Shown piece after piece: positions 35,969 to 44,590 of a stretch of 45,362 bases of DNA. Below the pieces are notes generated by a model. It saw only the letters and a list, made by a program, of their open reading frames with translations, was not told the origin of the DNA and ran no database searches. The position numbers were made by a program, and so were the translations under genes. Positions within the stretch are counted from its first letter, which is position 1; every line of letters starts with the position of its first letter. Source of the DNA: Verrucomicrobium sp. Its GTDB lineage: Bacteria > Verrucomicrobiota > Verrucomicrobiia > Limisphaerales > UBA9464. Location of the stretch: contig JAJTFN010000030.1 of the NCBI GenBank assembly GCA_021298285.1, forward strand, positions 21,856 to 67,217. Reading direction: 5' to 3'.

Positions 35969-38737
35969 ATGGCGTCCCTTCGGGAGCTTGAGGTTGTCAA
36001 CCCGATGGAGGGTCCGATGTTGAGAGGCATGAAGGAGGCGTGGCACCGGATCGGCACCGAGGAGGCGGCACGACGGTTGGAGACCGACCCTCGGAGGGGC
36101 CTGTCGGCGGATGAAGTCCGCCGGCGTCTGGCCACGCAGGGTCCGAACCGGATCCGCTCCCGGCCCGGGACCCCGGCCTGGAAGCGGTTCCTGCTCCAAT
36201 TCGCCCAACCGCTCACATACATCCTCCTGTTGGCCGCCTGTGTGACCGGATTCCTCGGAGTCTGGGTCGATTCGGCGGTCATCGCCCTGGTCGTGGTGGT
36301 CAACGCGATCGTCGGGTTCCTCCAGGAGTCGAAGGCGGAGAAGGCCATCGAGGCGCTTGGCAACCTGGTCGTGACGGAGGCCACCGTGCGGCGGGACGGC
36401 ACCCAGCGGCGGGTTCCCTCGGAGGATCTCGTCCCGGGTGATGTGGTGCTGCTCCAATCCGGCGACCGGGTCCCCGCCGACCTCCGCCTTTCCCGGGTGA
36501 GGAGCCTGCAGGTCGACGAGTCGGCGCTTACCGGCGAATCCGTCCCGGTGGCCAAGCACGCCGATCCGCTGGAGGAGGACGTCGTGCTCGGCGACCGCAA
36601 GAACACGGCCTACGCCGGCACCTTGGTGGCCTCCGGCGTGGCCGAGGGATTGGTCTGGGCGACGGGTGACGCGACCGAGACCGGTCGCATCGCCCGCCTG
36701 ATCTCCGGGACCACCCCCCTGGCGACCCCGCTCACTCGCAAGATCGAGCAGTTCAGCAACCTCCTGCTCAAGGTCATCCTGGCCCTCACCGTGCTGACCT
36801 TCGGCGTCGGTCTCCTCCACGGGGAACCCCTCGGGGAGGTCTTCATGGCGTCGGTCGCCCTGGCCGTCGGGGCCATCCCGGAGGGTTTGCCGGCCGCCGT
36901 GACCATCGTCCTGGCCGTCGGCGTCAAACGCATGGCCGCCCGCAAGGCCATCATCCGCAAGCTGCCGGCCGTCGAGACCCTCGGCAGCACGACGGTCGTC
37001 TGCTCGGACAAGACGGGGACGCTCACCGAGAACCAGATGACGGTCCGGCGCGTCTTCGCCGGCGGCCAGTCCTTCGAGGTCACGGGCTCGGGGTATTCGA
37101 CGACCGGCGAGATCCTCAGGGAAGGGCGGGTCGTCGATCCGTCGCGGAGTCCGGCGCTCGTCGAGTGCCTTCGTGCCGGTCTGCTCTGCAACGACTCGCG
37201 GCTCCTGGTCGAGGACGGGCGAGCGGTCGTCCAGGGAGATCCCACCGAGGCGTCCCTTGCGGTGGCGGCCGCCAAGGGGGGGCTCCTCCGGGACGCCCTC
37301 CATCGCGAGTCCCCCCGGGTGGACATGATCCCCTTCGAGTCCGAGCACATGTTCCGCGCCACGCTGCACGACTCGGCCGGCGGCCGCGTGATCTACAAGG
37401 TCGGTGCGGTGGAACGGTTGCTGGATCGATGCGCCGACGCTCTTGCCCCCGACGGGACCTCCATGCCCCTGGACCGGGTTCAGGTCCGGCATGCGGTGGA
37501 GGAGATGGCCCGGGAGGGCCTTCGCGTGCTGGCGATGGCACGCCGGGCGACCCACACCGGCCACGACCGGCTCGAGCATGAGCATGTCGGGCAGGGACTC
37601 ACCTTCCTCGGGCTCCAGGGCATGATCGATCCACCGCGTCCGGAGGCGATCCGGGCCGTCGCCCGGTGCCGCGAGGCCGGCATCCGGGTGAAGATGATCA
37701 CCGGTGACCATGCGACCACCGCCCGCGCCGTGGCCGTCCAGATCGGTCTGGTCGATCCCGGTTCGGAGGTCCGCACCCTCACCGGGCGGGAACTCGAGCG
37801 GATCCCGGACGCCGATCTGCCCGAGGTTGCCGAGCGGACGCCGGTGTTCGCCCGGGTGGCCCCCGAGCAGAAGCTGCGGTTGGTGCGCGCGCTCCAGGCC
37901 CGGGGCCACATCGTGGCCATGACCGGTGACGGCGTGAACGACGCCCCGGCCCTCCGGCAGGCCGACATCGGCATCGCCATGGGAATCTCGGGAACCGACG
38001 TCGCCAAGGGCGCGGCGGACATGATCCTCACGGACGACAACTTCGCCACGTTGGTCGCGGCCGTCGAGCAGGGGAGGGGGGTGTTCGACAACCTGCGGAA
38101 GTTCATCGTCTGGACGCTGCCCACCAACGCCAGCGAGGCCGCCGTGCTGCTCATCGCCATCGTGCTAGGCCTCACGCTTCCCATGCTGCCGGTGCACCTG
38201 CTGTGGATCAACCTCTGCACGGCGATCTGCCTCGGACTGATGCTGGTCTTCGAGCCCAACGAACCGGACCTGATGCAGCGCCCCCCGCGCGACCCCTCGC
38301 GTCCGTTGCTCACCCGGGCCCTCCTGATGCGGACGGGCCTGGTGACCTTCCTGATCGCCGCCGGCTCCTACTGGCTGTTCTTCTTCGAGAGGAACCTCCC
38401 CGGCAACACGATCGAGGCGGCACGCACGGCCGTGGTGGACGTCATCGTCGTCGTCGAGACGGCCTATCTCTTCAACTGCCGATCCTTCCGCCACGGGCTG
38501 CTCCGCATCGGTTGCTTCAGCAACCCCCTGGCGATCTGGGGGGCGGTGTCGATGATCGGCATCCAGGTGCTCTTCACCCATCTGCCCATCATGAACCGCC
38601 TCTTTCATTCCGCACCGTTGACCCTCTGGGCCTGGGTCCGCATCGCGGCCGTCGCCCTGGGAATCTTCCTCATCGTGGAGATCGAGAAATGGGTCCGTTT
38701 CGGGGGCGGCCGGGGGAAAAACCGGGATCCTGAATGA
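35969..38737 (+). CDS. P-type cation-transporting ATPase (P2 type)
   Basis: A 922-residue ATPase that pumps cations across the inner membrane. The N-terminal cation ATPase domain has LSADEVRRRLATQGPN. The actuator domain has DESALTGESVPV. The phosphorylation site is Asp347 in SDKTGTLTENQMTV, followed by a nucleotide-binding domain, the hinge MTGDGVNDAPAL and C-terminal membrane helices. The membrane segment AIPEGLPAAVTIVLA carries the PEGL motif of Ca2+-type and Na+/K+-type pumps. This suggests a calcium-type pump, but the ion is not proven. Start 35969 is preceded by AAGGA at a suitable distance; ATGs at 36005 and 36017 are alternatives. Divergent from the sialidase-like gene. Confidence 0.93.
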   Translation: MASLRELEVVNPMEGPMLRGMKEAWHRIGTEEAARRLETDPRRGLSADEVRRRLATQGPNRIRSRPGTPAWKRFLLQFAQPLTYILLLAACVTGFLGVWVDSAVIALVVVVNAIVGFLQESKAEKAIEALGNLVVTEATVRRDGTQRRVPSEDLVPGDVVLLQSGDRVPADLRLSRVRSLQVDESALTGESVPVAKHADPLEEDVVLGDRKNTAYAGTLVASGVAEGLVWATGDATETGRIARLISGTTPLATPLTRKIEQFSNLLLKVILALTVLTFGVGLLHGEPLGEVFMASVALAVGAIPEGLPAAVTIVLAVGVKRMAARKAIIRKLPAVETLGSTTVVCSDKTGTLTENQMTVRRVFAGGQSFEVTGSGYSTTGEILREGRVVDPSRSPALVECLRAGLLCNDSRLLVEDGRAVVQGDPTEASLAVAAAKGGLLRDALHRESPRVDMIPFESEHMFRATLHDSAGGRVIYKVGAVERLLDRCADALAPDGTSMPLDRVQVRHAVEEMAREGLRVLAMARRATHTGHDRLEHEHVGQGLTFLGLQGMIDPPRPEAIRAVARCREAGIRVKMITGDHATTARAVAVQIGLVDPGSEVRTLTGRELERIPDADLPEVAERTPVFARVAPEQKLRLVRALQARGHIVAMTGDGVNDAPALRQADIGIAMGISGTDVAKGAADMILTDDNFATLVAAVEQGRGVFDNLRKFIVWTLPTNASEAAVLLIAIVLGLTLPMLPVHLLWINLCTAICLGLMLVFEPNEPDLMQRPPRDPSRPLLTRALLMRTGLVTFLIAAGSYWLFFFERNLPGNTIEAARTAVVDVIVVVETAYLFNCRSFRHGLLRIGCFSNPLAIWGAVSMIGIQVLFTHLPIMNRLFHSAPLTLWAWVRIAAVALGIFLIVEIEKWVRFGGGRGKNRDPE

Positions 38738-38815
38738 ATGAGTCGCCCCGAGGCCCCGCTCCCCGGACCGATTGCCGGTTCGCCAGTCCGCCGGCCCTGG
38801 TGCAGGATCGCCCCC

Positions 38816-39796
38816 ATGGCGCTCATCGACGTCCAGGGCCTGACCCGCTCGTTCCGGACCTACAAGAAGGCCCCGGGGTTTGCCGGGGCCCTCAAGGGCC
38901 TCTTCCACCGCGACTACGAGACGGTGTTCGCGGTCAGGGATGTGTCGTTCCGGGTCGAGGAGGGGGAATTCGTGGGATTCCTCGGCCCCAATGGTGCGGG
39001 CAAGACCACCACGCTGAAGATGCTCGCAGGCCTGCTGCATCCGACTTCGGGCACGGCGTCGGTGCTGGGTTACGTGCCTTGGGAGCGGGCCGATGGCTAC
39101 CGCCGGCAGTTCGCCCTCCTGCTCGGGCAGAAGAACCAGTTGTGGTGGGACCTGCCCGCCCGGGATTCCCTCGAGCTGAACGGCCGCATCTACGGACTGG
39201 AGCCGTCGGTCTTCGAACGGAGGGTCGACGAGATGGGTGAGTTGCTGGGGGTCCGCGACAAGCTCTCGACGGCCGTCCGGGAGCTCTCGCTCGGCGAGCG
39301 GATGAAGTGCGAGCTGATCGCCGCCCTGCTGCACGAACCGAGGGTGCTTTTCCTCGACGAGCCCACGATCGGCCTCGACGTGGTGTCCCAGAAGGTGGTC
39401 CGCGACTTCCTGCGCGAGCACAACCGGCGGCGCAAGACCACCATCCTCCTCACCAGCCACTACATGGCCGACATCCAGGAACTCTGCGACCGGGTCGTCA
39501 TCATCGACCGCGGCACGGTGTTCTTCGACGGGAGGCTGGCCGAGATCCTCGACCGTTTCGCCGGCTTCAAGATCGTCAGCGTCACCCTGGAACAGGCCTC
39601 GGGGTTCGCTGCGGTCCCGCTGGCCGAATGGGGCGAGGTGCTCGAGCAGGGCCCCGGGATGGCCCGCCTGAAGGTCCGCCGCGACTTGGTGATCCCGACC
39701 TGCAAGGTGCTCCTCGACCGGTTGCCCGTGAAGGACTTCGCGGTCGAGGAGGTTCCCATCGAGGAGGTCATCCGCCAGGTCTTCGAGGCCCGATGA
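38816..39796 (+). CDS. ABC transporter ATP-binding protein (ABC-2 type exporter class)
   Basis: A 326-residue ATPase with the Walker A GPNGAGKTTTLKM near residue 60, a Q-loop region LLLGQKNQLWWDLPA, the signature LSLGERMK (LSGGE variant), Walker B VLFLDEPTIGLD and the switch histidine in LLTSHYMAD. The C-terminal 80 residues form an extra domain. The 'GQKNQLWWDLPARDSLELNGRIYGL' region is typical of ATPases that pair with ABC-2 permeases for uncharacterised export. Here no permease gene follows; the next gene is a glycosyltransferase-like membrane protein. The ATG at 38816 is chosen because the ATPase fold starts directly after it; an in-frame ATG at 38738 would add 26 residues of low quality. 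Confidence 0.92.
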   Translation: MALIDVQGLTRSFRTYKKAPGFAGALKGLFHRDYETVFAVRDVSFRVEEGEFVGFLGPNGAGKTTTLKMLAGLLHPTSGTASVLGYVPWERADGYRRQFALLLGQKNQLWWDLPARDSLELNGRIYGLEPSVFERRVDEMGELLGVRDKLSTAVRELSLGERMKCELIAALLHEPRVLFLDEPTIGLDVVSQKVVRDFLREHNRRRKTTILLTSHYMADIQELCDRVVIIDRGTVFFDGRLAEILDRFAGFKIVSVTLEQASGFAAVPLAEWGEVLEQGPGMARLKVRRDLVIPTCKVLLDRLPVKDFAVEEVPIEEVIRQVFEAR

Positions 39797-39881
39797 GACC
39801 CGGGGCGGGAAGTCAACCGCCAAGGGCGGGGACGAAACTTCCCTCGGGCCCCCCTTTTCAAGGCCGGAGGCTTGTTGTCCA

Positions 39882-41729
39882 ATGCCCTTTCACATGCAGT
39901 ACAACGAACCGCCCAAGGGCATCCAGGAACTGATCCACAGCCTCGAAGAGGGGCAGGGTCGGGTGTGGCTGCAGCGGTTCATCGTGCTGCTGCTGACCCT
40001 CATCGCCTTCGGGCTCTACCACTTCGACGGGGTGAGGAACTTCAGCACGGCCGAGGCCATGGACCTGGCCCAGCTCGGCAGGAGCCTGGCCGAGGGGCGC
40101 GGCTTCACCACCCAGGTGATCCGGCCGCTGAGCCTGCATCTGCAGTCGCCCCGGGCCGTCGCCCAGGGGGTGAATCCCCGCCTGCTCCTCACGGCTGCCC
40201 ACCCCGACATCTCCCATCCCCCGGTCTATCCGCTGGCGCTCGGGGCGCTCTTCAAGGTGCTCCCGGATCGTTGGGTCTACGGCGTCGAGCCCGGGCCCCG
40301 GAGACGCCCGCCGGCGGAGGTGGCGGTGGGATGCCTCAACTTCGTGGGATTTCTCGGGCTGGCCTTCCTGCTGTTCCGGGTCGGGAGGCGCTGGTTCGAC
40401 CTGCCCATCGGCGTGATGGCGGTGATGATCTTCCTCGGCTCCAAGCTCAACTGGGACTTCGCCTTCTCCGGCCTGCCGACGGTATGGCTCGGGGTGCTGT
40501 GCGTGGCCGTGGGCGTGGTGGCCTTGCGCCTGGGCGGTGCATCCGACCCCGGGCCCGACGGCCGGCCCACGGGTGCCGGCTTCCCGCATGCCCGATGGTG
40601 CGCCCTGCTGGGCTTCCTGCTGGGGCTGGGCTTCCTGGTGTCCTACTCCTTCGGGTTCCTCGTCATCCCATTGGCCTTGTGCGTGGGCTGGTGGGTCCCG
40701 GCGGCGTCCCGGGTGCGGGCCGTCGGCAGCCTGCTGCTGGTGTTCATGGTCCTTGCCGGCCCGTGGGTCGCCCGCAACCAGATCCGCAGCGGACTGCCCC
40801 TGGGCATCGCCACCCTGGCGCCGCTCTCGGGGACCCCGGCCTTCACCGACGACCGCCTTGAGCGGTCCCAGCAGCCCGACCTTGCGCGGGTCCGGCCGGC
40901 CGAGGTCCTCGCCAAGGTGCTGACCAACTCCCAGTTCATCCTGACCAACGACGTGCCCCGGATGTTCGGCAACTGGTTCGGGGCCTTCCTGCTGGTCGGC
41001 CTGCTGCTGCCCATGGGGGACCCCCGCATGAACCGGTTCCGCTGGCTGCTGCTGGCCTCCTTGCTCACCCTCGTGCCCGCCCAGGCGCTGATCCAGACCC
41101 ACCTGTCGGCCCAATCCCCCTTCCTCAACTCGGAGAACCTGCTGGCGTGGTTCGTCCCGCTCGCGTCGCTGTATGCGGCGGTGGTCTTCCGGTGGGCCCT
41201 CGACTCGTTCGACTTCCCCTTCCCGCTGGCACGATGGATGGCGACGGTCGTCCCGGTGGCGCTCTGCCTGATGCCCTTCGTCGCCTCGCTGCTGCCGCCA
41301 CGACAGCCGGTGATGGCCGCCCCTCCGTATTACCTCCCGGTGATCCGCGAACTGCTGGGCTACCTGCCGCCGGGCGCGCTGGTCATGACCGACATGCCGG
41401 CGGCCGTCGCGTGGTATGGCCACCTGGACGCGATGCCGCTCACCCTGCGTGCCGGCCAGGATCCCAAGGAGGACTTCTACCAGATCCACGACTTCCAGCG
41501 GCCCTTCAACGGCCTCCTGCTGACCCCGTTGACCTGCGACCAGTTGTGGCACTCCCGGCTGCTCAACGATCCGGACGCGGTCTGGGGGCGTTTCTACATG
41601 GATTACCTGCTTCGCCAGGGGAATATCCCGTCCGGCTTCCCGCTGAAGTTCGCCTTCGGCGACCGGTACCCGGAGAACGGCTACCTGATGGTGGCCGACC
41701 GCCCCTACTGGCGGGCCGCCCGCAACTGA
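39882..41729 (+). CDS. Polytopic membrane protein, ArnT/PMT-like glycosyltransferase (GT-C fold)
   Basis: A 615-residue membrane protein with about ten or more hydrophobic helices, beginning with a 35-residue cytoplasmic segment and first helix WLQRFIVLLLTLIAFGLYHF. The first extracytoplasmic loop contains FSTAEAMDLAQLGRSLAEGRGF, which resembles the acidic loop of GT39/ArnT-type lipid-linked sugar transferases that often carry a catalytic acid there. The C-terminal 150 residues are soluble-like (MTDMPAAVAWYGHLDAMPL). Acceptor and donor are unknown. It follows the ABC ATPase by 85 bases and precedes priA by 16 bases. Confidence 0.8.
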   Translation: MPFHMQYNEPPKGIQELIHSLEEGQGRVWLQRFIVLLLTLIAFGLYHFDGVRNFSTAEAMDLAQLGRSLAEGRGFTTQVIRPLSLHLQSPRAVAQGVNPRLLLTAAHPDISHPPVYPLALGALFKVLPDRWVYGVEPGPRRRPPAEVAVGCLNFVGFLGLAFLLFRVGRRWFDLPIGVMAVMIFLGSKLNWDFAFSGLPTVWLGVLCVAVGVVALRLGGASDPGPDGRPTGAGFPHARWCALLGFLLGLGFLVSYSFGFLVIPLALCVGWWVPAASRVRAVGSLLLVFMVLAGPWVARNQIRSGLPLGIATLAPLSGTPAFTDDRLERSQQPDLARVRPAEVLAKVLTNSQFILTNDVPRMFGNWFGAFLLVGLLLPMGDPRMNRFRWLLLASLLTLVPAQALIQTHLSAQSPFLNSENLLAWFVPLASLYAAVVFRWALDSFDFPFPLARWMATVVPVALCLMPFVASLLPPRQPVMAAPPYYLPVIRELLGYLPPGALVMTDMPAAVAWYGHLDAMPLTLRAGQDPKEDFYQIHDFQRPFNGLLLTPLTCDQLWHSRLLNDPDAVWGRFYMDYLLRQGNIPSGFPLKFAFGDRYPENGYLMVADRPYWRAARN

Positions 41730-41745
41730 CCGGGGAGAGTGGCCC

Positions 41746-43980
41746 GTGGTTGCCCGCGTCACCCTCGAGATCGCCCTCCGCAAGGAGTTCGACTACGCCA
41801 TCCCGGAGGAGTTCGCCGGGCGGGTCGCCGTGGGGTCGCGGGTCAAGGTGCCCTTCGGGCATCGGCAGGTGCTTGGCGTGGTGACGGCGGTGGCCGAGTC
41901 CTCGCCCCAGACCGCCCTCAAGCCCATCCTGAACGTCATCGGCGCGCAGACGCTGGTGACGCCGCAGGTGCTGGAGTTGGCCCGGTGGATCGCCTCCTAC
42001 TATTGCTGCCCGGTCGAGACGGCCCTCAAGAGCGTGCTGCCCGAGGCCGTGCGCAAGGAGGAGGCCGGCTGGCGTGAGCGGTTGCACGTCCATGCACTCA
42101 CCCCGCAGGGCGAACCGCCCCGGCTCACGCCCCGGCAGGAGGCCATCTGGCGCATCATCGAGGAGTGGCGCGAGATGCCGCTGCAGGAGCTCCTCCGGCT
42201 GGGTGAGACCACGGCCGAGACCGTCCGAAAGCTCGAGGACAAGGGTCTGGTCTGCATCGCGCCGAAGATCGACGAGCGCGATCCTTACGCCCGAGAGCTG
42301 ATCGTTCCCACCACGCCGTTGGCGCTCAACGACGAGCAGGCGGCGGCCCTGCGCTCCGTCGTCGCGGCCCACGACGGCCTCGTGCGCGGCGAACCGGCCA
42401 GGCCGTTCCTGCTCTTCGGGGTCACCGGATCGGGCAAGACCGAGGTGTACCTCCAGGCCATCCAGCACGCGCTGGCCCAGGGTCGCGGGGCGATCGTGCT
42501 GGTGCCCGAGATCTCGCTGACCCCGCAGACGGTGGAGCGCTTCAAGGCCCGCTTCTCGTCCGGCCCGCACCGCACGCTCGTGGCGGTGCTCCACTCCCAC
42601 CTCTCGGCCGGCGAGCGCCATGACGAGTGGCACAAGATCCGCCAGGGACGGGCCCGGATCGTCATCGGGGCCCGCTCGGCGGTGTTCGCCCCGGTCCACC
42701 CGCTGGGCCTCATCATCGTCGACGAGGAGCACGAGCACTCCTACAAGCAGGAGGAGACACCCCGCTACCACGCCCGGGACGTGGCGGTCGTGCGCGGGCA
42801 ACGCGAGGGGGCGGCGGTCGTGCTGGGGTCGGCCACCCCGTCGATCGAGAGCTTCCACAACGCCCGCCGGGGGAAGTACGCGTTGCTGGAGATGGCCCGG
42901 CGCGTGGACGACAAGCGCCTGCCGGTGGTGCGCGTGGTGGACCTCCGCGAGGAGTCCCGCAAGACCAAGGGCGGGGCGCCGCCGGTGTTCACGCTGCGGC
43001 TGCGCGAGGCGATCCTCCAGCGGCTCGAGCGGCGGGAGCAGACCCTGCTGTTCCTCAACCGGCGCGGGTTCTCCACCTCCCTGCAATGTCCCCAATGCGG
43101 CCATGTGGCCGGATGCCCCAACTGCTCGGTGTCGCTGACCTATCATCGGGCCTCACGCCGGCTGCTCTGCCACATCTGCGGCCATGAGGATCCCGTGCCC
43201 GACCACTGCCCGGCCCCGGGATGCGGCAACCCGGCCATCCGGTTCGCGGGCATCGGCACGGAGCGGGTCGAGGACGCGCTGCGCAAGGGGTTCCCGCAGG
43301 CGAGGGTTGAACGGATGGATTCCGACACCCTCAAGCGCAAGGAGGACTACCGGCGCATCCTCACCGACTTCCGCACGGGCAAGATCGACATCCTGGTGGG
43401 CACCCAGATGATCGCCAAGGGCCTGCACTTTCCGAATGTCACGCTGGTGGGCATCGTGCACGCCGACCTGAGCCTGCATCAGGCCGATTTCCGCGCCGGC
43501 GAGCGGACGTTCCAGTTGCTCACGCAGGTGAGCGGCAGGGCGGGGCGGGGCGATGTCGCGGGTGAGGTCTTCGTCCAGAGCTTCACGCCGTTCCATCCCG
43601 CCATCCAGTACGCGCGCCGCCACGACTTCCTCGGTTTCTACGAGCAGGAGGTGGAGTTCCGCGAGCAGCTCCGCTACCCGCCGGCCGCGCGGGTGGCCCT
43701 GCTGACGGTCAAGGGACGCAACGAGGACAAGGTGAAACTCTTCGCCGAGCACCTGAGGCGGGCGCTCGATGCGGCGCTGAACGGCTGGAAGGACCTCATC
43801 GTGGCCGGTCCCGCCCCGGCGCCGCTGCTCAAGGCCGAGAGTTTCTTCCGGCACCAGATCCTCCTGCGGACCCCGTCGATGAGCCGCCTCTCCGCCGAAC
43901 TGGCGAAGATCGAGCAGTCCTTCGCCATGCCGGGGGACCTGAACCTGATCATCGACATCGATCCGGTGAACCTCGGCTGA
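41746..43980 (+). CDS. priA: Primosomal protein N' (replication restart helicase)
   Basis: PriA restarts stalled replication forks as a 3'-5' helicase. The 744-residue protein has the N-terminal 3'BD domain (LEIALRKEFDYAIPEEFAGRV), Walker A GVTGSGKTEVYL near residue 228, the DEEH box IIVDEEHEHSYKQ, eight cysteines of the zinc-binding region (CPQCGHVAGCPNC, CHIC, HCPAPGC) and motif VI QVSGRAGRGD. The GTG start at 41746 has GGGGAG (41732-41737) eight bases upstream, which supports it. Length is normal. It is close behind the membrane glycosyltransferase-like gene. Confidence 0.95.
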   Translation: MVARVTLEIALRKEFDYAIPEEFAGRVAVGSRVKVPFGHRQVLGVVTAVAESSPQTALKPILNVIGAQTLVTPQVLELARWIASYYCCPVETALKSVLPEAVRKEEAGWRERLHVHALTPQGEPPRLTPRQEAIWRIIEEWREMPLQELLRLGETTAETVRKLEDKGLVCIAPKIDERDPYARELIVPTTPLALNDEQAAALRSVVAAHDGLVRGEPARPFLLFGVTGSGKTEVYLQAIQHALAQGRGAIVLVPEISLTPQTVERFKARFSSGPHRTLVAVLHSHLSAGERHDEWHKIRQGRARIVIGARSAVFAPVHPLGLIIVDEEHEHSYKQEETPRYHARDVAVVRGQREGAAVVLGSATPSIESFHNARRGKYALLEMARRVDDKRLPVVRVVDLREESRKTKGGAPPVFTLRLREAILQRLERREQTLLFLNRRGFSTSLQCPQCGHVAGCPNCSVSLTYHRASRRLLCHICGHEDPVPDHCPAPGCGNPAIRFAGIGTERVEDALRKGFPQARVERMDSDTLKRKEDYRRILTDFRTGKIDILVGTQMIAKGLHFPNVTLVGIVHADLSLHQADFRAGERTFQLLTQVSGRAGRGDVAGEVFVQSFTPFHPAIQYARRHDFLGFYEQEVEFREQLRYPPAARVALLTVKGRNEDKVKLFAEHLRRALDAALNGWKDLIVAGPAPAPLLKAESFFRHQILLRTPSMSRLSAELAKIEQSFAMPGDLNLIIDIDPVNLG

Positions 43981-44062
43981 GGTTCCTGGGCTCGGGGTGG
44001 GGTGGGTTGTTTTTGCCCGGTGACCCGGCGTCCGGCAGGGCAATCGCTGCCGACCTGGTGGA

Positions 44063-44590
44063 ATGACAGCCCAAACCCCTGATTTCCGGGGTCGCCTGCC
44101 GCTCGGCACACCCGTTGCTGTGGGACGGCACGTGGCAGTCACCAACTCCATCCCGTTGATGCAGGCATCGACCTCGCTCACCAACGCCGGGGCCTCATCC
44201 CCCGACCTCAGTGGTGCGGCCTCCCTCTTCCGTCTCACCGGGTCGCTGGCCCTGGTCTTCGCGGTGCTGATCGGCGTGGTCTGGATGTACCGGCAATGGC
44301 AGCGGGTGATGCTCCAGCGGACCCCGGCCACGGGCTTGAGGATCCTCGACGTCAAGAATCTCGGGCAGCGGACTTCCCTGTATGTGGTGGCCTACCGCCA
44401 GCAGCAATTCCTCATCGGGGGCTCGTCCAACGGGCTGAATCTGCTCTCGACCCTCGATTCGGACCCTTCCGAGGGCGAGGAGGGCGATCCGGGGACCGAG
44501 GCCGGCACGCCCGAGCCGCCGCCGTCGAACAACGCCTTCCGCAACGCCCTCGATCAGGTCCTCGACAAGGCCCGGTCTCCCTCGCAATGA
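44063..44590 (+). CDS. fliO: Flagellar biosynthesis protein FliO-like
   Basis: FliO helps assemble the FliP/FliR export-gate complex. The 175-residue protein has one transmembrane helix (LFRLTGSLALVFAVLIGVVWMYRQW, near residues 56-80) and a short cytoplasmic domain (LRILDVKNLGQRTSLYVVAYRQQQFLIGGSS), which is the FliO pattern, then an acidic and proline-rich tail. FliO is a poorly conserved family, so the call leans on the downstream fliP, whose ATG overlaps its stop (ATGA at 44587). In-frame GTG at 44132 or ATG at 44159 are alternative starts. Confidence 0.82.
   Translation: MTAQTPDFRGRLPLGTPVAVGRHVAVTNSIPLMQASTSLTNAGASSPDLSGAASLFRLTGSLALVFAVLIGVVWMYRQWQRVMLQRTPATGLRILDVKNLGQRTSLYVVAYRQQQFLIGGSSNGLNLLSTLDSDPSEGEEGDPGTEAGTPEPPPSNNAFRNALDQVLDKARSPSQ

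Noticed and set aside
44003-44020. TGG...TTTTTGC upstream of fliO as a sigma-54 promoter
   Set aside because: The spacing between GG and GC is 9 rather than 10 bases, which is not tolerated by sigma-54.
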